NCBI RefSeq assembly: GCF_001591585.1
Contig: NZ_BCVE01000008.1
Coordinates: forward strand, 124,001 to 188,000
Source of the DNA: Niallia circulans NBRC 13626
GTDB lineage: Bacteria > Bacillota > Bacilli > Bacillales > Cytobacillaceae
Length of the DNA: 64,000 bases
Reading direction: 5' to 3'
In this document: positions 55,003-64,000 of the stretch, in pieces
How positions within the stretch are numbered: position 1 is the stretch's first letter
Layout: each line of letters opens with the position of its first letter
Notes under the pieces: model-generated
What the model saw: only the letters and a program-made list of their open reading frames with translations
Database searches by the model: none
Told to the model about the DNA's origin: nothing
Program-made: the position numbers and the translations under genes

Positions 55003-55116
55003 ACTGAATCTTCACCAACCTGTCCACTTCTTTTCCTTCTATTATAAAGAAGGATATCTCCAAGATGTGTCTCAAGGTGTTAAAAAAACAGACTTATTTT
55101 GTCGAACGAAGAAAAT

Positions 55117-55179
55117 AGGATGGAATGGAAAATGCGATTCCCCCCATTGGTTGGTGAAGAATCCTTTTCCAGCCATCCT
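55117..55179 (-). terminator. Long hairpin downstream of tkt
   Basis: AGGATGG/CCATCCT, then GGAAAA/TTTTCC and GATTC/GAATC form one long interrupted stem; on the minus strand TATTTTC follows. It lies just past the tkt stop. Confidence 0.6.
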
Positions 55180-55186
55180 TGACGAG

Positions 55187-57193
55187 TTAACTTTCTAGTA
55201 ATGATTTTAACCGTTTGACCACATTGGACACTGTAAATCCATATTCCTCTAGTACTTTATTTCCTGGCGCAGATGCTCCAAATGTTTCGATTGAAAGAAC
55301 ATCTCCTTCCTCTCCAACATATTTATGCCAGCCGAGAGAACTTCCCATTTCGATTGCTAATCTTTTCTTTACGTTTTTTGGAATAACGGCCTCTTTATAT
55401 TCTTTAGATTGCTGTTCAAAGCGGTCCCATGCTGGTAAACTGACAACAGAAATATTGATTCCGTCTTTTTCTAATTCTTTTTGTGCTTCAACTGCTAAGC
55501 CAACTTCTGAACCTGCTGCTATTAATAATGCATCAGGGGTTTCCGTTTTAGAAGGAGAAATAATATATCCACCTTTCGATACACCTTCGTATGCATTATC
55601 TTTTGTCCCTTTAATAGTCGGTAAATTTTGTCTAGTTAAGACTAAAGCAGTTGGCTTATTTGTAGACTCAAGTGCAATTTTCCAAGCAGCAGCTGTTTCG
55701 TTTCCATCCGCTGGACGAATGACAGAAAGATTAGGCATTGCTCTTAAAGAAGCTAATTGCTCAACAGGTTCATGAGTTGGTCCATCTTCACCTACCGCAA
55801 TACTATCATGTGTGAAAACATACGTTACTGGTAGTCCCATCAAAGCAGCGAGACGGATCGCAGGTCTTAAATAATCAGAGAATACAAAGAAAGTACCACC
55901 AAATATTTTTAATCCCCCATGAAGGGCAATTCCATTCAAAGCTGCGCCCATCGCAAATTCTCTAACGCCAAACCATATGTTTCTTCCTTCAGGCGTTTCA
56001 GGAGTAAAATCCTTTCCTCCCTTAATCATTGTATTATTACTTCCAGCTAAATCGGCAGATCCTCCAAGTAAAAATGGCAGCTCTTTTGAAATGCTATTGA
56101 TTACTTCTCCGGAAGAGGCACGACTTGCTAGACTGCTGCCTTCCTCATATACAGGTATTTGACGATCCCAACCTTGTGGTAAAGTATCTGCTAGAGCAGT
56201 TTTTAATTGTTCAGCTAGTTCCGGAAATTCCTTTTCATAATTTGCAAAAAGTTCTTTCCATTCCTGTTCTTTTTTCTCACCATTCATTAAGACTTTTTCT
56301 TTAAAATGATTATAAACTTCCTCTGGTACATAAAAGTCTTCATCAAACGTCCAATTATAGGCTTCCTTCGTTAATTTTAACTCCTCAGCACCAAGTGGAG
56401 CTCCATGAACTAATGATTTTCCAGCTTTATTTGGTGCACCAAAACCAATAATCGTTTTCACTTCAATTAATGTAGGTTTTGATTGATCTTTCTTTGCTTC
56501 TTCTATTGCTTTTGCAATTTGGTCAGTATCATTACCATCATCGACACGAATATATTGCCATCCATACGCTTTAAATCGCTGTTCTACACTTTCGGAAAAC
56601 GATTTGTCCAAATCACCATCTAAAGAAATATCGTTGGAATCATATAGCACAACTAATTTCCCTAACTGTAAATGTCCAGCTAGAGAAGCCGCTTCTGCAG
56701 ATACTCCTTCCATTAAGTCCCCATCACCACAAATACTGTATGTAAAGTGATCGACAATTGGATAATTATTTTTATTATATACACCTGCCAAATGTTTTTC
56801 TGCAAGTGCCATACCAACGGCCATCGCAATTCCTTGTCCTAAGGGTCCAGTTGTAGCATCCACTCCTGCGGTATGTCCATACTCTGGATGTCCTGGTGTT
56901 TTGCTTCCCCACTGTCTAAACCCCTTTAAATCATCAAGGGATAAATCATAGCCTGATAAATGTAATAAGCTATATAGTAAAGCAGAGCCATGTCCTGCAG
57001 ATAAAACAAAGCGGTCTCGATTAAACCACTCTGGATTTTTAGGGTTATGATTCATAAAAGATGTCCATAAAGTATAAGCCATCGGTGCTGCACCCATCGG
57101 CATTCCTGGATGGCCTGATTTAGCTTTTTCGATTGTGTCAATAGAAAGTGTTCTAATTGAAGCAATAGATAAATGATCTAATTTTGTATTCAA
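55187..57193 (-). CDS. tkt: Transketolase
   Basis: 668 residues, the thiamine-diphosphate enzyme of the pentose phosphate pathway. The ThDP motif is [13 protein letters not shown] to [10 protein letters not shown], the N-terminal box is [13 protein letters not shown], and the catalytic region has [16 protein letters not shown]. The C-terminal domain closes with [11 protein letters not shown]. Length and order are as in B. subtilis. Confidence 0.97.
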   Translation of the reverse strand: MNTKLDHLSIASIRTLSIDTIEKAKSGHPGMPMGAAPMAYTLWTSFMNHNPKNPEWFNRDRFVLSAGHGSALLYSLLHLSGYDLSLDDLKGFRQWGSKTPGHPEYGHTAGVDATTGPLGQGIAMAVGMALAEKHLAGVYNKNNYPIVDHFTYSICGDGDLMEGVSAEAASLAGHLQLGKLVVLYDSNDISLDGDLDKSFSESVEQRFKAYGWQYIRVDDGNDTDQIAKAIEEAKKDQSKPTLIEVKTIIGFGAPNKAGKSLVHGAPLGAEELKLTKEAYNWTFDEDFYVPEEVYNHFKEKVLMNGEKKEQEWKELFANYEKEFPELAEQLKTALADTLPQGWDRQIPVYEEGSSLASRASSGEVINSISKELPFLLGGSADLAGSNNTMIKGGKDFTPETPEGRNIWFGVREFAMGAALNGIALHGGLKIFGGTFFVFSDYLRPAIRLAALMGLPVTYVFTHDSIAVGEDGPTHEPVEQLASLRAMPNLSVIRPADGNETAAAWKIALESTNKPTALVLTRQNLPTIKGTKDNAYEGVSKGGYIISPSKTETPDALLIAAGSEVGLAVEAQKELEKDGINISVVSLPAWDRFEQQSKEYKEAVIPKNVKKRLAIEMGSSLGWHKYVGEEGDVLSIETFGASAPGNKVLEEYGFTVSNVVKRLKSLLES

Positions 57194-57330
57194 TGTTCAA
57201 CATCCTCTCATTTTCTTGATTTTAGTAGCCAATATGATTCTTTTTCTATATATGTACACTAGAAAGAAGCACCACTATATAATTTCGACATTTATTTTGT
57301 ATTTTACCCATAAATTCCTTTAGAAAACAT

Positions 57331-57359
57331 AAAAAAACCTTAACATATAAATGTTAAGG
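57331..57359 (-). terminator. Terminator of ynzC
   Basis: CCTTAACAT and ATGTTAAGG pair perfectly around ATAA; on the minus strand seven Ts follow. Confidence 0.9.
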
Positions 57360-57378
57360 CTAGAGTTAAAGGGAAAAA

Positions 57379-57612
57379 TTAGTGTAATTTCTTTTTATTT
57401 TGAATATCTTTAATCTTTTGAGGTGTTACATCCGTTCCATTTGGATCAAGAATTTTTACATTTTCAATTGTATTTACCATAGTTGAACGAAAATTTTTTA
57501 AATAATCTGCGCGTAATTTTGTTTGTTCTTTTGCTTCTTCAAGCGTTAAGCCTGTTTCCTTTTTCTTTTTTGCAAGTTCATTTATACGATCAAGTTTATT
57601 TTTAGGATACAT
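57379..57612 (-). CDS. ynzC: DUF896 protein YnzC
   Basis: 77 residues, a two-helix hairpin: LDRINELAKKKKETGLTLEE and EQTKLRADYLKNFRS. It matches B. subtilis YnzC, for which the structure but not a clear function is known; it is linked to the SOS region yneA-yneB-ynzC. The start follows AAAAGGAGT. Confidence 0.92.
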   Translation of the reverse strand: MYPKNKLDRINELAKKKKETGLTLEEAKEQTKLRADYLKNFRSTMVNTIENVKILDPNGTDVTPQKIKDIQNKKKLH

Positions 57613-57720
57613 ATTATACTCCTTTTATTAAATTTTTCATGATTGTGTGATAAGATAACTTGTCTTACCATAGTCAATAACGCACTAACTGTGTGTTTTA
57701 ATTTAAGCTGTAATAAAATA

Positions 57721-57749
57721 AAAAAGCCCAGTTTACTTGTAACTGGCTT
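57721..57749 (-). terminator. Terminator of yneB-yneA
   Basis: AGCCAGTT and AACTGGGCT pair on the minus strand and end in TTTTTT. It lies 70 bases past the yneB stop. Confidence 0.8.
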
Positions 57750-57817
57750 GATGAAATCCATTATAACATAAATAAAAGCAGTTTCCTATTGAAAAGACTG
57801 ACATGAAGATTTCTGCA

Positions 57818-58814
<997 letters not shown>

Positions 58815-58834
58815 CTATAATTCCACCTTTTTTT

Positions 58835-58912
58835 AGAATGTATGTTCGTTTATGAATCTAGTTTAATACGAACAAACGTTTCCTGTCAACAATAAAATAG
58901 AACTTATGTTTG
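58835..58912. promoter_or_regulatory. Three LexA boxes in the yneA/lexA spacer
   Basis: AGAATGTATGTTCG (58835-58848), CGAACAAACGTTTC (58869-58882) and AGAACTTATGTTTG (58899-58912) all fit the Bacillus SOS consensus CGAAC-N4-GTTYG with few changes. A TATAAT near 58932 and TTTGTA upstream look like the lexA promoter. Confidence 0.85.
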
Positions 58913-58970
58913 TATCCTATTCTTAAACATGCTATAATTATGACAAGAATAAAATAACGAGGTGCATATA

Positions 58971-59591
58971 ATGCAGAAGCTTTCAAAGAGGCAATTAGAC
59001 ATACTAGAATACATAAAAGAAGAAGTAAAGCTAAAAGGATATCCCCCTTCTGTACGTGAGATTGCAGAAGCTGTTGGTCTTGCATCGAGCTCTACGGTTC
59101 ATGGCCACTTGGCAAGATTAGAAAGTAAAGGATTAATTCGTCGAGATCCAACGAAACCTAGAGCGATTGAGATTTTGGATCTTGAAGAAAGCAATATACC
59201 AAAATATAATATTATTAATGTGCCTGTGGTCGGAAAAGTAACAGCGGGTATGCCTATTACAGCAATTGAAAATGTAGAAGAATATTTTCCACTGCCTGAA
59301 AGATTAGCACCTAGTGACGAACAAATATTCATGCTCGAAGTTATGGGAGAAAGTATGATTGAGGCTGGAATCTTAGATGGTGATTATGTAATTGTAAGGC
59401 AGCAGCATTCAGCTAATAACGGAGATATAGTAGTGGCAATGACAGAGGAAGATGAAGCTACTGTTAAAAGATTCTTTAAAGAACGCGATTTTATTCGCCT
59501 TCAGCCAGAGAATAGCACAATGGAACCGATTATCCTGCGAAATGTAAGCATTCTTGGAAAAGTAATTGGTGTATATCGTCATATTCAATAA
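58971..59591 (+). CDS. lexA: LexA repressor
   Basis: 206 residues. The N-terminal winged helix ([35 protein letters not shown]) binds the boxes in the spacer. Self-cleavage is at Ala-Gly in VTAGMPITA; the catalytic dyad is Ser in MGESMIEAG and Lys in [11 protein letters not shown] 58971 follows CGAGGTG; GTG 58962 lies inside that site. Confidence 0.97.
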   Translation: MQKLSKRQLDILEYIKEEVKLKGYPPSVREIAEAVGLASSSTVHGHLARLESKGLIRRDPTKPRAIEILDLEESNIPKYNIINVPVVGKVTAGMPITAIENVEEYFPLPERLAPSDEQIFMLEVMGESMIEAGILDGDYVIVRQQHSANNGDIVVAMTEEDEATVKRFFKERDFIRLQPENSTMEPIILRNVSILGKVIGVYRHIQ

Positions 59592-59620
59592 TATTTAAAA
59601 GTAGAATGGAAGACTGGAAA

Positions 59621-59656
59621 TAGAGAAGGTTTATCACTATGTGGTAAGCCTTCTTT
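59621..59656 (+). terminator. Terminator of lexA
   Basis: AGAAGGTTTA and TAAGCCTTCT pair, with TCA/TGG inside, followed by TTAA. The rest of 59657-59816 shows no gene. Confidence 0.65.
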
Positions 59657-59816
59657 AACTATGTAATTCCCTTAAAAGCTACTAAATCCTTCTCATATTA
59701 AAATTCTAAAACATGTTATTGTGATTATATTGCGCGATTATCCTTTTAGCTAATAAATAAAAGAAATTTGCATCTATTATCCCTACTTTATGTTCAAATA
59801 ATTTATTTTTGTTCTA

Positions 59817-60287
59817 TCACTCCCAATCTTTACATACATCCACCCACTCCACTGCATTTCCGTAGATATAAAGTTCTTCATTGGTTAATTCAATAGCTGA
59901 ATTGCTGCTGCCGCAAGCTGGAAAGACCGTACTAAATCGCTTCAATGATTCATCCAAATAGACAGGTAAATCTTCCGTTAAACCAAAAGGACAAACACCG
60001 CCTACAGCATGACCAGTTTTTTCTAAAACTTCTTCTGGTGAGAGCATCCTTGGTTTTTCCGAAAAAGCTTGTTTAAATTTTTTATTATCAATTTTGGCAT
60101 CACCTGCTGCAACAATTAATATCGCATTATTGTCCTTACGAAATGACAATGTTTTTGCAATTCTTTGTGGTTCTACCCCTAATGTTTCAGCAGCCTCTAA
60201 AACAGTTGCACTAGATGTTGTAAATATTCGTATATCTTTCTCTCTATTCCATTTACTTAAATATGCTTGTACATTTTCTAACGACAA
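59817..60287 (-). CDS. YbaK/EbsC-type aminoacyl-tRNA deacylase
   Basis: 156 residues, a YbaK-fold trans-editing domain. KTLSFRKDNNAILIVAAGD carries the conserved Lys, and GHAVGGVCPFGL is the hallmark active-site loop; KRFSTVFPACGSSNSAIEL follows. Such proteins clear mischarged tRNAs, for example Cys-tRNA(Pro). The start is preceded by AAGGGGTGG. Confidence 0.88.
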   Translation of the reverse strand: MSLENVQAYLSKWNREKDIRIFTTSSATVLEAAETLGVEPQRIAKTLSFRKDNNAILIVAAGDAKIDNKKFKQAFSEKPRMLSPEEVLEKTGHAVGGVCPFGLTEDLPVYLDESLKRFSTVFPACGSSNSAIELTNEELYIYGNAVEWVDVCKDWE

Positions 60288-60371
60288 TGATGGCCACCCC
60301 TTAAAATTTTCTTAATATTATAAATATATCACTTAACTGTTCTCAGCTCAAATACTGTCACCCTTATAAAA

Positions 60372-60409
60372 TAAAAAAGAGTCCTCTAACTAACAAAGGA
60401 CACTTTTTA
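60372..60409. terminator. Terminator of the small membrane gene
   Basis: AAAAAGAGTCCT and AGGACACTTTTT pair with one A-A bulge around a 13-base loop. Confidence 0.75.
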
Positions 60410-60440
60410 TATTGTGTGGCCACAATATAATATAAATGGA

Positions 60441-60569
60441 TTAGAAAGTAATTAGTTTTTTTAATTCCTTAAACCCAATAATATAGCTTGCTGCAATTAG
60501 CGCATTAATAAAGAGGATATAAAATAACCCAATAATATAGACTTTGTATTTTTTCCACTTTTTTTTCAC
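60441..60569 (-). CDS. Small single-pass membrane protein
   Basis: 42 residues from GTG 60569 after GGTGGGGT: basic start KKKWKKYKVY, one helix (IIGLFYILFINALIAASYII), basic tail FKELKKLITF. The arrangement with ribosome binding site and terminator supports a real gene. Function unknown. Confidence 0.6.
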   Translation of the reverse strand: MKKKWKKYKVYIIGLFYILFINALIAASYIIGFKELKKLITF

Positions 60570-60714
60570 GTCTTACCCCACCTTTATAGCTATTAATATC
60601 CTCTTTATTGGTAAATTTATGTATACAAAAATAATACTAATAAAAATTTTTCCTATACTCATACTAATTTTATAAAATTCTACTTTAAATCAAGGATAAA
60701 AAGTGGTGACATAC

Positions 60715-61278
60715 ATGTTTAGTTTTATCTTACACTATCCCAGCAATATTGAAATCGAACAAGAAAAAGAAAAATTAACCCACCTTTCCATCGATCATTG
60801 GTTGCAGCATGACTTTTTATCGCCGAACTGGTGGATTCTATTTCTCGCAACCATTATTCCTTATTTTATTTGGTGGAAACTCGTGGATAAAAATCGTTTT
60901 TTTGAAATTTTTTCTTATGGAATGGTGTGTGCCACTTTTTGCATGCTCCTTGATGTTATTGGTACTGAGTTTATGCTATGGAGCTATCCAGACAAAATTA
61001 TCCCCATTATCACCCCTCTAATTCCTGCTAATTTGGTCATCATTCCGATATCAGCTATGATTGTCTATCAATATTTTAGTAATTGGAAACACTTTATGTT
61101 AGCAACTTTAGGTTGGTCGATTCTATTTTCTTATATTATTGAACCATTATTTATACTGCGAAAAATGTTTGAATTAGGAGAACATTGGTCCCATACAAGA
61201 TCCTTTATTGGTTTTATCATACTTGGATTTATCTTGAAAAGTATTTTTGAAAAAATAAAGAAGACACTTCCTAATTAG
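60715..61278 (+). CDS. CBO0543-type membrane protein
   Basis: About 187 residues with five predicted membrane helices, with WWILFLATIIPYFIWWKLVD early and a basic tail KSIFEKIKKTLPN. The pattern agrees with the CBO0543 family of Bacillus and clostridial membrane proteins, function unknown. ATG 60715 has GGTGA upstream; GTG 60703 is an alternative start. Confidence 0.7.
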   Translation: MFSFILHYPSNIEIEQEKEKLTHLSIDHWLQHDFLSPNWWILFLATIIPYFIWWKLVDKNRFFEIFSYGMVCATFCMLLDVIGTEFMLWSYPDKIIPIITPLIPANLVIIPISAMIVYQYFSNWKHFMLATLGWSILFSYIIEPLFILRKMFELGEHWSHTRSFIGFIILGFILKSIFEKIKKTLPN

Positions 61279-61354
61279 CCTTTTCTTTTTCATCACATAT
61301 AATTTTCATTTTTTCGCAAACTAACAAAAGTAATAACCGAAAAAGGAGTGAACA

Positions 61355-61504
61355 ATGATGAAAGATCCTAATGGAAAAGATACAAACCTGCAAGATCGAT
61401 TAGGTCTAGATGAAGATGAACAAGAAATGAATGGTTTATATGGTATGGCGGAAACAAAAGAAGAAGACGTGCGTCATAACTCGAATACTCAATTAAAACA
61501 ATAA
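61355..61504 (+). CDS. Small acidic protein, DUF4021-like
   Basis: 49 residues: MMKDPNGKDTNLQDRLGL then DEDEQEMNGLYGMAETKEED, very acidic and without cysteine. AAAAGGAGTG precedes the ATG. Its pattern resembles the DUF4021 group of short Bacillus proteins. It has its own terminator. Confidence 0.6.
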   Translation: MMKDPNGKDTNLQDRLGLDEDEQEMNGLYGMAETKEEDVRHNSNTQLKQ

Positions 61505-61509
61505 GTAAA

Positions 61510-61550
61510 AATGCCCCTGCAGCATACATATTAGGACTACAGGGGTATTT
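61510..61550. terminator. Bidirectional terminator
   Basis: AATGCCCCTG and CAGGGGTATT pair around a loop of about 20 bases. It separates the small acidic gene from the convergent hydroxylase operon. Confidence 0.75.
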
Positions 61551-61554
61551 AAAC

Positions 61555-62034
61555 TTATGTTTTCTTTCTTTCTATCGCTTTTAACATTGCAGTTTCAATT
61601 TCTTCATAACTTGTACAGCGACATATATTCGATTCTAGCCATTCTTTTATTTTTTCTTTATTAGGATTTTTTTCATTTAGTAGCAGTGCATGGCCGTTCA
61701 TAATAAAACCTGATGTACAATACCCGCATTGGAAAGCAAATTCCTCGATAAATGTTTGCTGAAGAGGACTATTCTCTAACCCTTCGATTGTTACTACTTC
61801 CTTTCCGACTGCTTCCATTGCAAGCATTAAACACGATTTCATCGCCATTTGATCGACCATAATAGTACAAGCTCCACAATCTCCATTGAAACAGCCAGGC
61901 TTAGATCCAGTTAAAAATAGATCTTCCCTTAATACAGCTAGCAAAGTTTTATTTGGAGGAATGACTACTAAATGATTTTGCCTGTTGACACGCAGCTTCA
62001 TCGTCTGCAAATTAGGTTCTTTCTCTCCCATCAA
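61555..62034 (-). CDS. Molybdenum hydroxylase, 2Fe-2S subunit
   Basis: 159 residues, the small subunit of the xanthine dehydrogenase/CO dehydrogenase family. The ferredoxin-type cluster is in KPGCFNGDCGACTIM with the last Cys in MKSCLML; the second cluster is in FQCGYCTSGF and NICRCTSYEE. It passes electrons from the molybdenum site to FAD. It overlaps the FAD subunit by 4 bases. Confidence 0.92.
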   Translation of the reverse strand: MMGEKEPNLQTMKLRVNRQNHLVVIPPNKTLLAVLREDLFLTGSKPGCFNGDCGACTIMVDQMAMKSCLMLAMEAVGKEVVTIEGLENSPLQQTFIEEFAFQCGYCTSGFIMNGHALLLNEKNPNKEKIKEWLESNICRCTSYEEIETAMLKAIERKKT

Positions 62035-62855
62035 TCTACCTCCAGTCGTGCTATTACTTTTTCTAAAAGATCTGTAAGAACAAATATACGGTACTCCTCT
62101 GATCCTTCCACATCATTTAAAATGGGAGCAGGCAGATGATTTACGATTTGATCGATACGTTCTTGCCGACTAAGCATTCGATTATTCATTATGTTTTCTA
62201 ATGTAATGGAACGGAACGGATATGGGCATAAGCCACTAAAGGCCATTCGAATTTCACCATCTATTTCTAAAGCAGCAATTGTAATTAACGGATAACCGGT
62301 TTCCCATTGCTGTCTCACTTTAATGGCAATATACTCACGAGATATGTACCTTTTTTCAATAAATGCCTGCACAAATAATTCTCCATTTTTAAGCTGTAAT
62401 TGCTCATGAAAAACATCATGAATATATTCTGTTCTCAATCCATTTTTGCCAGCAAGCACTAGAATGCTGTCTGTCAAAAGGAACGGTAAAACAGCCTCTC
62501 GATAAAAAATAGCACCGCAAATATTCCCCCCGACTGTTATCTTATTTCTCGCTGTATGATCGGCAATTTCTTTGCAGATATCTGTTAATAATGGAAAATG
62601 ATTTTGATCCTCTATTTCAGTTAGAGTGAGACAGGAACCATAAACAAGATAGTCTTCTTTCAGCTGATGAACAAGGCAAGCTGGAATATCTTTAATATCA
62701 ATGGCTACATCAATACTTAACTGTTGAATTCTTTGTAATGTAAGGATTTCTGTACCACCAGCGTAATAAGCAGGTTGTCGATTTTCCATCTTGGTTTTGG
62801 CAAATTGCGCTAATGCTTGATCGATAGTTGAAGTCTTCCAAAATTCAAAACCCAT
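62031..62855 (-). CDS. Molybdenum hydroxylase, FAD-binding subunit
   Basis: 274 residues, the middle subunit. FAD contacts are in YYAGGTEIL near the start and in ITVGGNICGAIFYREA; the C-terminal part carries the CO-dehydrogenase flavoprotein domain (YIAIKVRQQWETGYPLITIA). It overlaps the large-subunit gene by 11 bases. The substrate may be xanthine or another N-heterocycle. Confidence 0.9.
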   Translation of the reverse strand: MGFEFWKTSTIDQALAQFAKTKMENRQPAYYAGGTEILTLQRIQQLSIDVAIDIKDIPACLVHQLKEDYLVYGSCLTLTEIEDQNHFPLLTDICKEIADHTARNKITVGGNICGAIFYREAVLPFLLTDSILVLAGKNGLRTEYIHDVFHEQLQLKNGELFVQAFIEKRYISREYIAIKVRQQWETGYPLITIAALEIDGEIRMAFSGLCPYPFRSITLENIMNNRMLSRQERIDQIVNHLPAPILNDVEGSEEYRIFVLTDLLEKVIARLEVD

Positions 62856-64000
62856 GTGCTCCCTCCTTTGTCTGTCGCCAGATGGATTCTGGAGTCAAAG
62901 GCAACCGGGTCAATTCATGATTAACTGCTTTGGAAAGCGCATTTGCTATTGCTGCAGGAATACCAATCAAACCATGTTCTCCTGCCCCTCTTGCTCCAAA
63001 GGGCCCTTCTAAATGAGGAGTTTTAATGATTGCTACCTCATAATTGGGATGTTCGCCAAACCTTAGTGGTCGATAGGTTCGTAATTGCAGATTAAGAAGC
63101 CTGCCATTCTTATCAAAGTAAAATGCCTCCCTTCCTGCCCATGCAATCCCCATACTCATTGCTCCTTTTATTTGTCCCAGCGCTCCTTTGTAGTTCAATA
63201 CTTCGCCTATATCCATAACGGTTATCGCTTTAAGAATTTTGTAGCGAAATGTTTTTGTGTCTATCTCTATTACGACACCTTGTGCTGCGACCGCCCATTC
63301 AGGACCAGGATTCCCTGCACCAGTTTCAGGGTCTAAATTCGTTAATCCAGTAAGTGAATAGCTTCCATTTGCAATAATTTGCCCACCTATAGAATTGCCA
63401 TCTGGATAGGTGTATCCATATACTATATCTTTAAACGGCACTAATTTTTGGGGATTATCTCGTAGATATACTGTTTCATTAGCAACCTCTATGTCATCTT
63501 CTGAAGCCCTTAATACAATTGCGCCCATTTTTTTCAGTTGGCGAATAGCATCATCTGCTGCAGCCATTACTGCTCTGCCGGCCATTAACGTACCTCTGCT
63601 TGCTACTGTCTTCCAATGTTCTGGTTCTGTTTGTGTATCTACGGTCATTCTTACATGAATTCTCTCCACCTTCATTTTCATCTTCTCTGCTAAAATTTGT
63701 GCCAAGACCGTTTTTGTTCCCGTACCTATTTCCACTAATCCGGACATAAGATTGATGCTCCCATCGGAATTAAAGGTAAGAATAACACCTGAACTGACGC
63801 TAGGACCAATAGTTGAATTTTTCCAGGTGCATGCGATTCCTTTTGCACGTACTTTATTAGGGGAAATTTCTTCTAATTGTCCTTTTTCCCAATCCATTAA
63901 TTCATGTAATCGATCAATGCATTTTTCAATATTTCCAACTTTACTGCTTGTTAATAACACTTGTGTTGGTGTGGTATCACCAGGGCGGATTGCATTTATT
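62845..64000 (-). CDS. Molybdenum hydroxylase, molybdopterin-binding large subunit (5' part beyond window)
   Basis: The last 385 or so residues are visible, and the frame is open to the right edge, so the start lies outside. Molybdopterin-site sequences are GLVEIGTGTKTVLAQI, ASRGTLMAGRA and FGARGAGEHGLIG, the last with the Glu that acts as base in this family. With the FAD and 2Fe-2S subunits it makes an L-M-S enzyme like B. subtilis PucD-C-E. Confidence 0.9.
   Translation of the reverse strand, partial: INAIRPGDTTPTQVLLTSSKVGNIEKCIDRLHELMDWEKGQLEEISPNKVRAKGIACTWKNSTIGPSVSSGVILTFNSDGSINLMSGLVEIGTGTKTVLAQILAEKMKMKVERIHVRMTVDTQTEPEHWKTVASRGTLMAGRAVMAAADDAIRQLKKMGAIVLRASEDDIEVANETVYLRDNPQKLVPFKDIVYGYTYPDGNSIGGQIIANGSYSLTGLTNLDPETGAGNPGPEWAVAAQGVVIEIDTKTFRYKILKAITVMDIGEVLNYKGALGQIKGAMSMGIAWAGREAFYFDKNGRLLNLQLRTYRPLRFGEHPNYEVAIIKTPHLEGPFGARGAGEHGLIGIPAAIANALSKAVNHELTRLPLTPESIWRQTKEGAHGF

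Noticed and set aside
60416-60432. TGTGGCCACA palindrome as an operator
   Set aside because: Ten-base palindrome right after a terminator, with no promoter beside it; chance is enough to explain it.

Overview
The window reads as chromosome of a low-GC, endospore-forming Bacillaceae bacterium (Bacillus or Niallia type). The evidence is strong AGGAGG-type ribosome binding sites, low-GC codon use and many sporulation genes: sspP, cotM, two CotF-like coat gene pairs, yteA, sirA and a Spo0E-type phosphatase. There is also a clear match to the Bacillus subtilis gene order lexA-yneA-yneB-ynzC-tkt-sirA-yneF-ccdA-yneI-ccdC-cotM-sspP-citB. That backbone is stretched here over about 55 kb, with blocks inserted between its members. 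Genus assignment is an inference from gene content. No rRNA, tRNA or CRISPR array was seen.

Layout: 0-4.4 kb holds a glutamine synthetase paralogue (cut by the left edge), an aminotransferase/D-2-hydroxyacid dehydrogenase pair, a rhodanese and an acetyltransferase. 4.5-8.2 kb holds aconitase, a coiled-coil protein and sspP. 8.2-9.4 kb is a small accessory patch. 9.5-15.3 kb is an alpha-galactoside operon (LacI regulator, binding protein, two permeases, GH4 alpha-galactosidase) with a cre-like site and an unusual branched RNA element. 15.5-19.4 kb is sporulation: duplicated CotF-like pairs around an alcohol dehydrogenase, then yteA and cotM. 19.4-35 kb holds a MocR regulator, a sortase D/LPNTA surface protein pair, a very large membrane protein, two peptidases, helD and ltaS. 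35-45 kb holds a murein peptidase, sbcCD, a cold-shock gene, DUF1659/DUF2922/holin genes and the ccd cluster. 45-49 kb holds a heterodimeric ABC exporter. 49.3-49.9 kb is a frameshifted acetyltransferase. 50.3-54.3 kb is an accessory island between two 130-bp copies of the yneF 3' end. 54.2-59.6 kb is yneF, sirA, tkt, ynzC and the SOS cluster yneB-yneA/lexA. 59.8-64 kb holds a YbaK-type deacylase, small proteins and a three-subunit molybdenum hydroxylase cut by the right edge.

The most unusual part is the 50.3-54.3 kb island. It holds a secreted toxin-like protein with a C-terminal HHIIEKRF nuclease-type motif and no visible immunity gene, a YjcQ protein, a VirB2/TrbC-like pilin with a damaged start, and an IS3-family element. 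It splits the normally adjacent yneF and ccdA. Other leads are the three-arm RNA before msmE, alternating 20/21-bp tandem repeats before the sortase substrate, a LexA-like box with an uncharacterised short reading frame before the ABC exporter, and an exact 17-bp palindrome upstream of the LacI regulator.
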